From: [Mycobacterium] zoologicum
GTDB lineage: Bacteria > Actinomycetota > Actinomycetes > Mycobacteriales > Mycobacteriaceae
Assembly: GCF_020172665.1 (NCBI RefSeq)
Contig: NZ_CP083985.1
Coordinates: 3,674,333 to 3,738,332 of the forward strand
Reading direction: 5' to 3'
Length of the DNA stretch: 64,000 bases
Within the stretch, counting starts at the first letter, position 1; every line of letters starts with the position of its first letter. The notes beneath the pieces are model-generated. The model searched no databases. It was not told where the DNA came from and saw only the letters and a program-made list of their open reading frames with translations. Shown here piece by piece: positions 44,006 through 52,066 of this stretch. Both the position numbers and the translations under genes were made by a program.

Positions 44006-45495
44006 CCGGGTTGCCCCGCAGCCGGGGTCGCAAACGTCTTGGACTCCAGGAATTCCTCCAGGCCGGCGACGCCCATCTCCCGCCCGATGCCCGACTGCTT
44101 GAATCCGCCGAACGGCGCGTCGGGGCTGAAGTAGTTGCCGCCGTTGATCGAGAACGTTCCGGTGCGGATCCGGCGGGCCAGCGCCACCGCGCGGTCCTGG
44201 CCACCGAAGATCGCGCCGGACAGCCCGTAGATGGAGTTGTTGGCGATGCGCACCGCGTCATCGTCATCGTCGTAGCCGATCACGGTCAGCACCGGCCCGA
44301 AGACCTCTTCCTGGGCGATCTCGCTGTCCGGGTCGACTCCGGTCAACAGGGTGGGGGTATAGAAGAAGCCCGGGTCGACCTTCTGTCCACCCGTCACCAG
44401 CGTCGCGCCGTCGGCCACCGCACGCTGCACCATGGCGTCGACCTTGTCGCGCTGCTTAGCACTGATCAGCGGACCCATGTAGGTCTTCGGGTCGGTCGGG
44501 TCGCCGTAGCGCACGTGCGAGAAGTTGGTTTTGATCAGCTCGACGATCTCGTCGTGGTGAGTGTTGGGCACCAGCAGCCGTGACGTCAGCGCACAGCCCT
44601 GGCCGGCGTGGGTGACCATCGAGAACGACGCGAACACCGCGGCCATGTTGAAGTCGGCGTCGTCGAGGATGATCGCCGCGGACTTGCCGCCCAGCTCCAG
44701 AAAGACCCGCTTGAGGGTTCCGCTGGCGGCGGCCATGATGGCGCGGCCGGTCGGGGTGGACCCGGTGAAGGTGACCATGTCGACGCGGGGGTCGGTGGTC
44801 AGCGCCGCACCGACCTGGGGGTCCGACGAGCTGAGCACGTTGACCACCCCCGGCGGGATGTCGGTGTGGTTGGCGATCAGCTCGCCCAGGGCCAGGGTGA
44901 CCAGCGGGGTGTCCGGAGCCGCCTTGAGCACCACGGTGCAGCCGGCGGCCAGCGCGGGTGCGAGTTTCGCCAGGGCCAGCTGGTTGGGGTAGTTGTAGGC
45001 GATGATCGCCGCGACGACGCCGGCGCCTTCCTTCTCCACCCAGCGGTGGTGCAGCATCCCGCGGCTCTCGATGTTGCCGAGGTCCTCGGTCATCGGATAG
45101 TCCTCGAGCAGGTCGGCGTAGTAGCGCACGATCGCGATCGGCTGGTCGAGCTGAGCGCCCTGGGTCAGCGCGGGGGTGGCGCCGACCTCGGCGATGGTGA
45201 GCTCGGCGAACTCGTCGCGGTTTTCGACCAATGCCTTGTGCAACTGATCCAGGCAGCGGATCCGTAGGGCGACATCGGTGGCCCAGCCGCTGTCGTCGAA
45301 GGCCCGCCGCGCCGCCTCCACCGCCGCAGCGGCATGGGTGACGTCGGCCTCGGGGGCGTGGCCCAGGACCACTCCGGTGGCCGGATTGAGCGAGGCGTAG
45401 GTGTTCTCGGCCTCGACCAGCTTGCCGTCGATCAGCAGTCGCCGCTCAGCCGTTTGACCAGCTGTGACAGCCCCTGCCGTGTCCTGCGATCGCAT
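44002..45495 (-). CDS. Aldehyde dehydrogenase family protein
   Basis: A 497-residue NAD(P)-dependent aldehyde dehydrogenase. FLELGGKSAAIILDDAD carries the catalytic Glu and AGQGCALTSRLL the catalytic Cys; EEVFGPVLTVI and the substrate-pocket region are normal. Oxidises an aldehyde to the acid. First gene of the twelve-gene operon running to the exported proteins at 31409. ATG 45495 with GGGAGG upstream. Promoter elements are visible upstream (45537-45564). Confidence 0.94.
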   Translation of the reverse strand: MRSQDTAGAVTAGQTAERRLLIDGKLVEAENTYASLNPATGVVLGHAPEADVTHAAAAVEAARRAFDDSGWATDVALRIRCLDQLHKALVENRDEFAELTIAEVGATPALTQGAQLDQPIAIVRYYADLLEDYPMTEDLGNIESRGMLHHRWVEKEGAGVVAAIIAYNYPNQLALAKLAPALAAGCTVVLKAAPDTPLVTLALGELIANHTDIPPGVVNVLSSSDPQVGAALTTDPRVDMVTFTGSTPTGRAIMAAASGTLKRVFLELGGKSAAIILDDADFNMAAVFASFSMVTHAGQGCALTSRLLVPNTHHDEIVELIKTNFSHVRYGDPTDPKTYMGPLISAKQRDKVDAMVQRAVADGATLVTGGQKVDPGFFYTPTLLTGVDPDSEIAQEEVFGPVLTVIGYDDDDDAVRIANNSIYGLSGAIFGGQDRAVALARRIRTGTFSINGGNYFSPDAPFGGFKQSGIGREMGVAGLEEFLESKTFATPAAGQPG

Positions 45496-45536
45496 CCGGG
45501 CCTCCCACCGGGTAACAACATTCTCGTGTGCGGCGA

Positions 45537-45564
45537 ATCATACATCTCAAAGCCGAGAATTCAA
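45537..45564 (-). promoter_or_regulatory. Promoter of the aldehyde dehydrogenase-mce operon
   Basis: Read on the minus strand: TTGAAT (45564-45559), a 16-base spacer, then TATGAT (45542-45537), 41 bases before the ATG. A GAGAAT half-site (45555-45560, plus strand) overlaps the -35 box. Confidence 0.6.
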
Positions 45565-45656
45565 GAGCCGAACGAAACCGGCGGACACCGCCCTGCGTCA
45601 CCACATTTGGTCTAGGTTCTTCCATATCCCCTGATGAGAACCGGTGCATGTCGGCC

Positions 45657-45686
45657 TTGCCAGAAACACGGCTGCGAGAGTACGAT
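45657..45686 (+). promoter_or_regulatory. Promoter of the SDR-P450 operon
   Basis: TTGCCA (45657-45662), an 18-base spacer, then TACGAT (45681-45686). The -10 box lies inside the 45676-45690 palindrome. The predicted start of transcription leaves a leader of about 20 bases holding the AAGGGG ribosome site. Confidence 0.55.
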
Positions 45687-45690
45687 TCTC
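45676..45690. promoter_or_regulatory. GAGARTnnnATTCTY operator, site 1
   Basis: GAGAGTACGATTCTC, a 15-base near-perfect inverted repeat covering the predicted -10 box of the SDR-P450 operon. Related sites occur at 51871 and 51994. Confidence 0.65.
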
Positions 45691-45713
45691 ACCGTTCGGG
45701 AAGGGGATTCTTT

Positions 45714-46433
45714 GTGAGCGAGACGGCCCTCGTGAGGACTGCTGTCGTGACCGGGGGCGCCTCGGGTATCGGCGCGGCGGTGGTGAACCGGCTACGCGCG
45801 GACGGGCGCCGAGTCGCGATCATCGACCTCAAGCCCGGCGATCAGGAGTTGGCCTTCGCCGCCGACGTGACCGATCGTGGCCAGATCGACGCCGCGCTGA
45901 CCCAGATCCGCGACCGGCTCGGCCCGGTCGAGATCCTGGTCAACGCCGCCGGGCTGGACGGCTTCAAGAAGTTCACCCACATCAGCTTCGAAGAATGGCA
46001 GCGCGTCATCGACGTCAACCTCAACGGCGTCTTCCACACCATCCAGGCGGTGCTGCCCGACATGCTGGCCGCCGGCTGGGGGCGCATCGTCAACATCTCC
46101 TCCTCGAGCACCCATTCCGGCACTCCGTATATGGCGCACTACGTCTCCGCCAAGTCCGCGGTCAACGGACTCACCAAGACCCTGGCGCTGGAGTACGGGC
46201 CGAACGGGATCACCGTCAACGCCGTGCCGCCCGGCTTCATCGACACACCCATGCTGCGCAACGCCGAGAGCCGGGGCTTCCTCGGCGACATCGACGACAA
46301 CATCGCCCGGACCCCGGTGCGCCGGATGGGCCGACCCGAAGACATCGCCGCGGCATGCGCCTTCCTGGCGTCCGAGGAGGCCGGCTACATCACCGGCCAG
46401 ATCCTCGGCGTCAACGGCGGCCGCAACACCTGA
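45714..46433 (+). CDS. Short-chain dehydrogenase/reductase
   Basis: A 239-residue SDR: TGGASGIGAA, AADV, NAAGLD (catalytic-site NAG region as NAAG), Ser in ISSSSTH and YVSAK. Typical of FabG-like dehydrogenases that act on 3-hydroxyacyl or cyclic alcohol substrates. GTG 45714 has AAGGGG seven bases upstream; longer in-frame starts run into the promoter and operator. First gene of the operon that continues with a second SDR, ferredoxin and P450. Confidence 0.9.
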   Translation: MSETALVRTAVVTGGASGIGAAVVNRLRADGRRVAIIDLKPGDQELAFAADVTDRGQIDAALTQIRDRLGPVEILVNAAGLDGFKKFTHISFEEWQRVIDVNLNGVFHTIQAVLPDMLAAGWGRIVNISSSSTHSGTPYMAHYVSAKSAVNGLTKTLALEYGPNGITVNAVPPGFIDTPMLRNAESRGFLGDIDDNIARTPVRRMGRPEDIAAACAFLASEEAGYITGQILGVNGGRNT

Positions 46434-46456
46434 TCACCCGCCACATCGGGAGTGCA

Positions 46457-47335
46457 ATGACGAAAGGAACAACTGTGGGACGCGTTGCCGGAAAGGTCGC
46501 ATTCATCACGGGCGCCGCCCGCGGACAGGGCCGCAGCCACGCGCTGCGACTGGCCGAGGAAGGCGCCGACATCATCGCCGTCGACCTGTGCCACGACATC
46601 GAGACCATCGGCTACCCGATGGCAACGCCAGAAGACCTCGAGGAGACCGCCAAGCTGGTCGAGAAGACCGGCCGCGGCATCGTCACCGCGCAGGCCGACG
46701 TGCGCGACGCCGCCGCACTGAAGACCGCACTGGAGGCCGGGCTCGCCGAGTTCGGCAAGCTCGACATCGTCGTCGCCCAAGCCGGGGTGGCCGGCATGAA
46801 GGGCAATCCCCCGCTGCAGGCGTGGATCGACGTCATCAACACCAACCTGGTCGGCACGATCAACGGCATCCAGGTGGCGCTGCCGCACCTGAACGAGGGT
46901 GCCTCGATCATCGCCACCTCCTCGGCCGCCGCGCTGATGGACGCCCACCAGAAGGCCAACCCGGGCGGCGACCCGGGCGGTATGGCCTACATGACCTCCA
47001 AGCGACTGATGGCTCAGTACGTCCATGACCTGGCCACCGAGCTGGCGGTTCGCGGTATCCGCGCCAACGTCATTCACCCGACCAACTGCAACACCGACAT
47101 GTTGCAGAGCGAGCCGATGTACCGGTCCTTCCGGCCCGACCTGGAGCACCCGACCCGCGCCGACGCCGAGCCCGTCTTCTATGTGCAACAGGCGATGAAG
47201 GTGCCCTACATCGAACCCGAGGACATCTCCAACGCGGTGCTGTGGCTCGCGTCCGAGGAGTCCCGCTATGTCACCGGCATGCAGTTGCGAGTCGACGCCG
47301 GCGGATATCTCAAGTGGTACGACTACCACGTCTGA
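46457..47335 (+). CDS. Mycofactocin-type short-chain dehydrogenase
   Basis: A 292-residue SDR paralogous to the gene at 2340: GRVAGKVAFITGAARGQGRSHALRLAEEGADIIAVDLC, with the long beta-2/beta-3 insertion (HDIETIGYPMATPEDLEETAKLV) and YMTSK. The family uses tightly held NAD reoxidised by mycofactocin (family knowledge). ATG 46457 has GGGAG upstream; GTG 46475, with AAAGGA six bases upstream, gives a start more like the paralogue and is a serious alternative. It sits before a ferredoxin and P450, so it is likely to oxidise the P450 alcohol product. Confidence 0.9.
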   Translation: MTKGTTVGRVAGKVAFITGAARGQGRSHALRLAEEGADIIAVDLCHDIETIGYPMATPEDLEETAKLVEKTGRGIVTAQADVRDAAALKTALEAGLAEFGKLDIVVAQAGVAGMKGNPPLQAWIDVINTNLVGTINGIQVALPHLNEGASIIATSSAAALMDAHQKANPGGDPGGMAYMTSKRLMAQYVHDLATELAVRGIRANVIHPTNCNTDMLQSEPMYRSFRPDLEHPTRADAEPVFYVQQAMKVPYIEPEDISNAVLWLASEESRYVTGMQLRVDAGGYLKWYDYHV

Positions 47336-47347
47336 TCAAGGAGCAGC

Positions 47348-47599
47348 ATGAAAGTTTGGGTTGACCCGCAGCGCTGTCAGGGCCACGGGCTGTGCAAGAT
47401 GATCGCCCCGGATTCCTTCGACCTCGACGACATCGACGGTCACTCCACGGCGGTGAGCGAGACCGTGGTGGCCGAACAAGAGGAATTGGTGATCGAGGCC
47501 ATGCGGTCGTGTCCCGAACGTGCCATCTTCGTCGACGGGAAGGACTCCACCGGCCAGGTGGCCTCCGGTGCAGGACAGCCAGATTGGACCACGCAGTGA
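47348..47599 (+). CDS. Small 3Fe-4S/4Fe-4S ferredoxin
   Basis: An 83-residue ferredoxin with CQGHGLC (Cys10-Cys16) and a distal SCPERAI. The variable motif position is His13, the CxxHxxC type. A C-terminal extension of about 20 residues goes beyond the usual 62-68. ATG 47348 with GGAG; the stop overlaps the P450 start (GTGA), so it is the evident electron donor to that P450. Confidence 0.94.
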   Translation: MKVWVDPQRCQGHGLCKMIAPDSFDLDDIDGHSTAVSETVVAEQEELVIEAMRSCPERAIFVDGKDSTGQVASGAGQPDWTTQ

Positions 47600-48936
47600 A
47601 CGAGCAGAAGAAGCAGCACCACTACTCCTTCGACCGGCACGCCCCGGAATATCGTGACCGGTTCCTCGACATCACCGACGAAATGCAGTCCAAGTGCCCG
47701 ATGGCCTGGAGCGAGACCTACGACGGCCACTGGGTGGCGGCCGGCGCCCAGGAGGTCTTCGAACTGGCCCGGTGCCCGCACGTCTCGAACGACCACGACA
47801 TCCACAATGAGCGTCGCGGGTACAAGGGCATCTCCATCCCGCCCGCCAAGCGCGCCCAGAACCGGGGTGGCGTGCTCGAAATGGACGGCGATGAACAGCA
47901 GTTCTACCGCGACCTGCTGAACCCGTACATGTCGCCTGCCGCCATCAAACGGTGGATTCCGCTGATCGACGAGATCACGCGTGCCGCTATCAACGAGAAG
48001 ATCGAGGAAGGCCGCATCGACTTCGTCGACGACCTGGCCAACGTCGTTCCGGCCGTCTTCACGCTGGCGATACTCGGTATCCCGCTGAAGAATTGGACGA
48101 TCTACTGCGAGCCGGTGCACGCCGCGGTCTACACCCCCGAGAACGATCCGGACTCGGTACGGGTCGCCGAGATGCACCGGCAGATGGGTCTGGATCTGGC
48201 CACCAACTACTTCGAGGTCAAACAGAATCCCAGGCCGGGCATCGTCAACGCACTCGCCCAGGCGCAGCGCAATGGCGAACCGATCCCCGACCTCGACGGA
48301 CTCTCGATGGTGGGCGTGGTGATCGGTGGAGGCTTCGATACCACCACGGCGCTGACCGCGCACAGCCTGGAGTGGCTGGCCGAGCACCCGGATGAGCGCG
48401 AGCGTCTCAGTCGCGAGCGCGAGACGCTGTTCAACCACGCCACCGAGGAGTTCCTGCGCTTCTTCACGCCGGCCCCCGGCGATGGCCGCACCTTCTCCGA
48501 GGATGTCGAGGTGGCCGGGGTGCAGGTCAAGGAGGGCGAGCGACTCTGGCTGTCCTGGGCGATGGCCAACCGCGACCCGTCGGTGTTCGAAGATCCCAAC
48601 AGTCTCATCATGGAACGTAAGGGCAACCGCCACTTCAGTTTCGGACTCGGCGTGCACCGCTGCATCGGCTCACACGTCGCGCGCGCCGTGTACAAGTCGA
48701 TGATGCTCGCGGTGCTCGACCGGATGCCGGACTACCGTTGCGACGCCGACGGTGCGGTGCACTACGACACCATCGGTGTCATTCAGGGCATGCGGCACCT
48801 GCCAGCAACCTTCACCCCCGGAAAGCGGGTCGGGCCGGGCCTGGACGAGACATTGGAGAAGCTGCAGCGGATCTGCGACGAGCAGCAGTGCGCGCTGCCG
48901 ATCACCGAGCGCAAGGAGTCAGTCGTCATCGACTGA
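47596..48936 (+). CDS. Cytochrome P450
   Basis: A 446-residue P450, longer than the others here because of a C-terminal extension of about 40 residues. Haem loop FGLGVHRCIG, K-helix EEFLRFF. The I-helix reads GGGFDTTT, with Asp instead of the usual Glu/Asp-less AGxET pattern but the catalytic Thr kept. GTG 47596 overlaps the ferredoxin stop. Belongs to a different subfamily from the edge P450s. Substrate unknown. Confidence 0.94.
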   Translation: MNEQKKQHHYSFDRHAPEYRDRFLDITDEMQSKCPMAWSETYDGHWVAAGAQEVFELARCPHVSNDHDIHNERRGYKGISIPPAKRAQNRGGVLEMDGDEQQFYRDLLNPYMSPAAIKRWIPLIDEITRAAINEKIEEGRIDFVDDLANVVPAVFTLAILGIPLKNWTIYCEPVHAAVYTPENDPDSVRVAEMHRQMGLDLATNYFEVKQNPRPGIVNALAQAQRNGEPIPDLDGLSMVGVVIGGGFDTTTALTAHSLEWLAEHPDERERLSRERETLFNHATEEFLRFFTPAPGDGRTFSEDVEVAGVQVKEGERLWLSWAMANRDPSVFEDPNSLIMERKGNRHFSFGLGVHRCIGSHVARAVYKSMMLAVLDRMPDYRCDADGAVHYDTIGVIQGMRHLPATFTPGKRVGPGLDETLEKLQRICDEQQCALPITERKESVVID

Positions 48937-48955
48937 TTCTTTCAACCGCGGCCGT

Positions 48956-49516
48956 CTAGAGCTGGTCCCCCGGCCACTCGAAGTCGATCAGGGTGTACTC
49001 ACTGGTCAAAAAGGTGAGTTGGTCGTATATCCCGACGTCGTTGATGATCAGGGTGTTGCCCCAGTTCCCGAACTGGAACGAATCGCCGAAGCCCGCCTCC
49101 GGGTCGTAGATCCAAGTGTGGTGTATCGACCAGTCCCCGCCGAGCGAACTCGACAAATCCGTTCGGTCAATGACAACCCCGTCTGGCGGTGTCGGGACCG
49201 TACTGTCGAAGACCTCTTGATGGTTGTGGGTGTAGGTGTACAAGAAGGGAACCACCGGGAAGCTGAAGAAGTCGGCGTGGGTGGAGAACAACTGGCTGTC
49301 ACCGGCGAAGTCGGTGTAGTTCAGAGTTCCCTGCCGACCCAGGCCAAACAGATACGGAGCGAGGTCTTCATAGCTCTGGTCGCTCACATAGCCACCGAGA
49401 CCGAACCCCGGATACGGCCAGGCATCCTCGATGGGTCCGGCGGCGGCCGACTGGCAGGTCGTCAATGCCGCTCCCAGCGCAACGCCGAGCGAAACGAGGA
49501 AACGGGAAACTCTCAT
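48956..49516 (-). CDS. Exported protein of unknown function
   Basis: A 186-residue protein with a signal peptide (FLVSLGVALGAALTTCQSAAA, cleavage near 27; a Cys at 21 but no clear lipobox). The mature part is rich in aromatic and acidic residues (YPGFGLGGYVSDQSYEDLAPYLFGLG, GDWSIHHTWIYDPEAG). No family recognised. ATG 49516 with AGGGGG upstream. It is convergent with the P450 gene, 19 bases apart, and downstream of the acyl-CoA dehydrogenase pair. Confidence 0.75.
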   Translation of the reverse strand: MRVSRFLVSLGVALGAALTTCQSAAAGPIEDAWPYPGFGLGGYVSDQSYEDLAPYLFGLGRQGTLNYTDFAGDSQLFSTHADFFSFPVVPFLYTYTHNHQEVFDSTVPTPPDGVVIDRTDLSSSLGGDWSIHHTWIYDPEAGFGDSFQFGNWGNTLIINDVGIYDQLTFLTSEYTLIDFEWPGDQL

Positions 49517-49655
49517 TTGTTCCCCCTGAGGTCATACGGCACACCTGTGGCTCCTATGCAATATGGCACAGAAGTCGCTATCCGTCACCGCTTCCGTGAT
49601 CACCCGCCGACTGTGCGCAACGCAACCGGCCGGCGATATCCCGCTGACCGATGGG

Positions 49656-50831
49656 TCAGCCCCGCGGCAGGCCCAGCACCTGCTGGGCGACGATATTGCG
49701 GTGGATCTCCGAGGTGCCGCCGGCGATGGTGCCCGAGAAGCTGCGGGCGTGCCGTTCGAACCAGCTGGCGAAGTAGCTGTCCAGGTTCATCGGCGCATAC
49801 GGTCCCGAATTCGCCGGATGCACAAGCCCGTTCACACCGGCCGCGTCCAGTGCGTACCCGGAGGCGAACATCTCGGCCTCCGAGCCGAGCAGCTTGAGCA
49901 CCGACAGCGCCGGCACATCCTCCTCGCCGCGGGCGGCCCGGGCCAGCGCCGCCGAGCCCATCAGCCGCAGCGCCTGGTAATCCATGACGGCCGTGGCGAA
50001 TTGATCGCGCTGCAGCGCACCTTCGGGCCGGAAGTCGGCGATCACATTGTCCAGCCGGTCGGCGAAACCCAGCCACATCATGGTGCGTTCGTGCCCGAGC
50101 GAGCCGTTGGCCACCCGCCAGCCGCCATTGAGCGGTCCGACCAGGTTCTCCGACGGCACCCGCACGTCGGTGAAGAAGACCTCGTTGAAGTCCTTGTCGT
50201 CGATCCCGCAGATGGTCGGGAACGGCCGGCACACCACACCCGGGGTGTCGGTGGGGATCAGCAGGACACTGATGCCCTTGTGCTTGGGGGCGTCGGGATC
50301 GGTGCGCACGAAGGTCAGCAGCACGTCGGCATCATGCGCTCCGGAGGTCCACACCTTCTGGCCGTTGACCACGAAGTCGTCCCCGTCGCGCTCGGCCCTG
50401 GTGCGCAACGACGCCAGATCCGAGCCCGCACTGGGCTCGCTCATCCCCAGCGACGCGGTGATCTCGGCATGCAGGATCGGCACCGCCCAGCGCCTTTTCT
50501 GCTCATCGCTGCCGAACGAAAGCAACGACGCCGCAATGATATTCACACCCTGTGGATTGAAGCTGTGATAAATGCGGCGGCGGCACAGCTCCTCGAGATG
50601 GACGAACTGCTGCAGCAGGCTGGCGTTGCGTCCGCCGAACTCCGGTGGGTTGCCGGGCAGCAGCCAGCCGTTGTCGAACAACAGCCGCTGCCAGCGGCGC
50701 GCCCAGTCCGGCATGTGCGACACCGACCGCGGCCGCTCCAGCGTGTCGGCCTCGTCGGGCAGGTTCGCGTCGAGAAAGGCCGCGAACTCGGCGCGGAACT
50801 CCTCGACCTCGGGATCAAACGTGAGCTGCAA
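49656..50831 (-). CDS. Acyl-CoA dehydrogenase (larger subunit type)
   Basis: A 391-residue FAD-dependent acyl-CoA dehydrogenase with LGMSEPSAGSDLA (FAD/substrate site), VNGQKVWTSGAHDAD and the C-terminal SGTIAGGTSEIHRNIVAQQVLGLPR. Introduces a 2,3 double bond in an acyl-CoA. TTG 50831 is the apparent start (GAGGAA four bases upstream) and overlaps the other dehydrogenase by 17 bases. With the shorter partner it probably forms a heterotetramer, as ChsE1-ChsE2 do in cholesterol side-chain breakdown. Confidence 0.9.
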   Translation of the reverse strand: MQLTFDPEVEEFRAEFAAFLDANLPDEADTLERPRSVSHMPDWARRWQRLLFDNGWLLPGNPPEFGGRNASLLQQFVHLEELCRRRIYHSFNPQGVNIIAASLLSFGSDEQKRRWAVPILHAEITASLGMSEPSAGSDLASLRTRAERDGDDFVVNGQKVWTSGAHDADVLLTFVRTDPDAPKHKGISVLLIPTDTPGVVCRPFPTICGIDDKDFNEVFFTDVRVPSENLVGPLNGGWRVANGSLGHERTMMWLGFADRLDNVIADFRPEGALQRDQFATAVMDYQALRLMGSAALARAARGEEDVPALSVLKLLGSEAEMFASGYALDAAGVNGLVHPANSGPYAPMNLDSYFASWFERHARSFSGTIAGGTSEIHRNIVAQQVLGLPRG

Positions 50832-51843
50832 GGTATTCCTCGGCGATCGCTGCGCGGTGCTGGGCGGCTCCGCCGAGCATCAGCTCACCGGCCTTGGCCC
50901 GCTTGAGGGCGAACTGCAGGTCGTTCTCCCAGGTGAATCCCATCGCGCCGAACAGTTGCAGGCCGTGCCGGAAGACCAGGGACTGGCATTCGCCGGCCGC
51001 CGCCTTCGCCATCGCCGCAGCCATCCGGCGGCGCGGGTCGTCTGCGGCGATGGTCAGCGCCGCGAAATACGCCAGCGCGCGGGCCCGTTCGATCGCCACG
51101 TGCATGTCGGCCGCCTTGTGCTGGACGGCCTGGAACGAGCCGATCGGCACGCCGAACTGCTGGCGGCTGCGCACATGCTCCAGAGCCAGGTCGAGGATCC
51201 GCTGGCAGGCGCCCACCATGGTCATCGCCATCCCGGTGAGCGCGACATGACGCGCCCGGTCGACGTCGACCCGCACCCGGGCGGTGTCGTCGACCTCCAC
51301 CCCCGCGAACGACAGGTCGGCCACCTGCAGCGTCGGGTCGAACACCGCGGACGGCCGGGCCGTCACCGCGGACCCCTCGACCAGGAACACCCCGGCGTCG
51401 GCGACCACGGCCAGCCGGTCGGCCCGGGCGCCGTCGAGCACGTGCAGTGCGGTCCCGTTCAGCACCCAGCCGGTGGCGCTGCGGTGCGCGGTCACGCCGC
51501 TGTAGACCGCCGCCCCGGTCGAACCGTCCGGGCGGTGGTGTTCGCCGACCAGCGGCGCGAACTGCGTCATGGTGGCCAGAAACGGGGTGGGATCGGTGGC
51601 GCGTCCCAGCTCTTCAAGGACGATCGCCAGCTCGACGGCGGTCTCCGATTCGTGCAGCTCCGTCCAGCCCAGGTCGACGTAGACCTTCCACAGCGGGTCG
51701 ATCAGGGCCGCGGTGGCACCGTCGGCTCCGTCTACTCCGCCTTCTACGACACTGCGCACCAGCGACGGCGAGCACTGTTTGCCCACCACGTCGCGCACCG
51801 TGCCCTGCCACAGCCGCTGATCCTCGTCGAACTCGAGCAGCAT
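50815..51843 (-). CDS. Acyl-CoA dehydrogenase (smaller subunit type)
   Basis: A 342-residue acyl-CoA dehydrogenase-fold protein. It keeps the flavin-domain region RSRQQFGVPIGSFQAVQHKAADMHVAIE but has a shortened middle and lacks the GTSEI motif at the C-terminus, as in the partner subunits of heteromeric mycobacterial FadE pairs. ATG 51843 has GGAGGAGGT. Its promoter is covered by the 51871 palindrome. Confidence 0.88.
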   Translation of the reverse strand: MLLEFDEDQRLWQGTVRDVVGKQCSPSLVRSVVEGGVDGADGATAALIDPLWKVYVDLGWTELHESETAVELAIVLEELGRATDPTPFLATMTQFAPLVGEHHRPDGSTGAAVYSGVTAHRSATGWVLNGTALHVLDGARADRLAVVADAGVFLVEGSAVTARPSAVFDPTLQVADLSFAGVEVDDTARVRVDVDRARHVALTGMAMTMVGACQRILDLALEHVRSRQQFGVPIGSFQAVQHKAADMHVAIERARALAYFAALTIAADDPRRRMAAAMAKAAAGECQSLVFRHGLQLFGAMGFTWENDLQFALKRAKAGELMLGGAAQHRAAIAEEYLAAHV

Positions 51844-51870
51844 TGCGCTCACCTCCTCCACACGCCGGTC

Positions 51871-51885
51871 GAGAATAGCATTCTC
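51871..51885. promoter_or_regulatory. GAGARTnnnATTCTY operator, site 2
   Basis: GAGAATAGCATTCTC, a perfect GAGAAT-N3-ATTCTC inverted repeat. On the minus strand it contains TATTCT (51877-51872), which with TTACAT (51899-51894) and a 16-base spacer forms the likely promoter of the acyl-CoA dehydrogenase operon. Confidence 0.7.
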
Positions 51886-51901
51886 GCAATCGAATGTAAC
51901 G

Positions 51902-51916
51902 ATCTCAAACTGAGAT
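51902..51916. promoter_or_regulatory. Second palindrome type, ATCTCAnnnTGAGAT
   Basis: ATCTCAAACTGAGAT is a perfect 6-3-6 inverted repeat between the divergent acyl-CoA dehydrogenase and amidohydrolase promoters. The geometry equals the GAGAAT sites but the half-site differs. It could be a second protein's site or a weak site for the same one. Confidence 0.5.
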
Positions 51917-51993
51917 ACCGTGCTGTCGCAGCGTATCGCCGGTCGCCGCAGGCTGCGAGAGCGGTCGCCGGATACCCGGCCGAGGCCCGCGAT

Positions 51994-52008
51994 GAGAATC
52001 TGATTCTT
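51994..52008. promoter_or_regulatory. GAGARTnnnATTCTY operator, site 3
   Basis: GAGAATCTGATTCTT overlaps the start of the -35 box of the amidohydrolase operon. It matches site 2 in 11 of 15 positions, with three differences in the central spacer and one at the last base. Confidence 0.65.
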
Positions 52009-52034
52009 GCAAGCCAAGAACACAGCTATACAAT
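52007..52034 (+). promoter_or_regulatory. Promoter of the amidohydrolase-Rieske operon
   Basis: TTGCAA (52007-52012), a 16-base spacer, then TACAAT (52029-52034), 32 bases before ATG 52067. Confidence 0.55.
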
Positions 52035-52066
52035 GGGTGTCGTCGACACAGCGAAGGGCGGCATTG

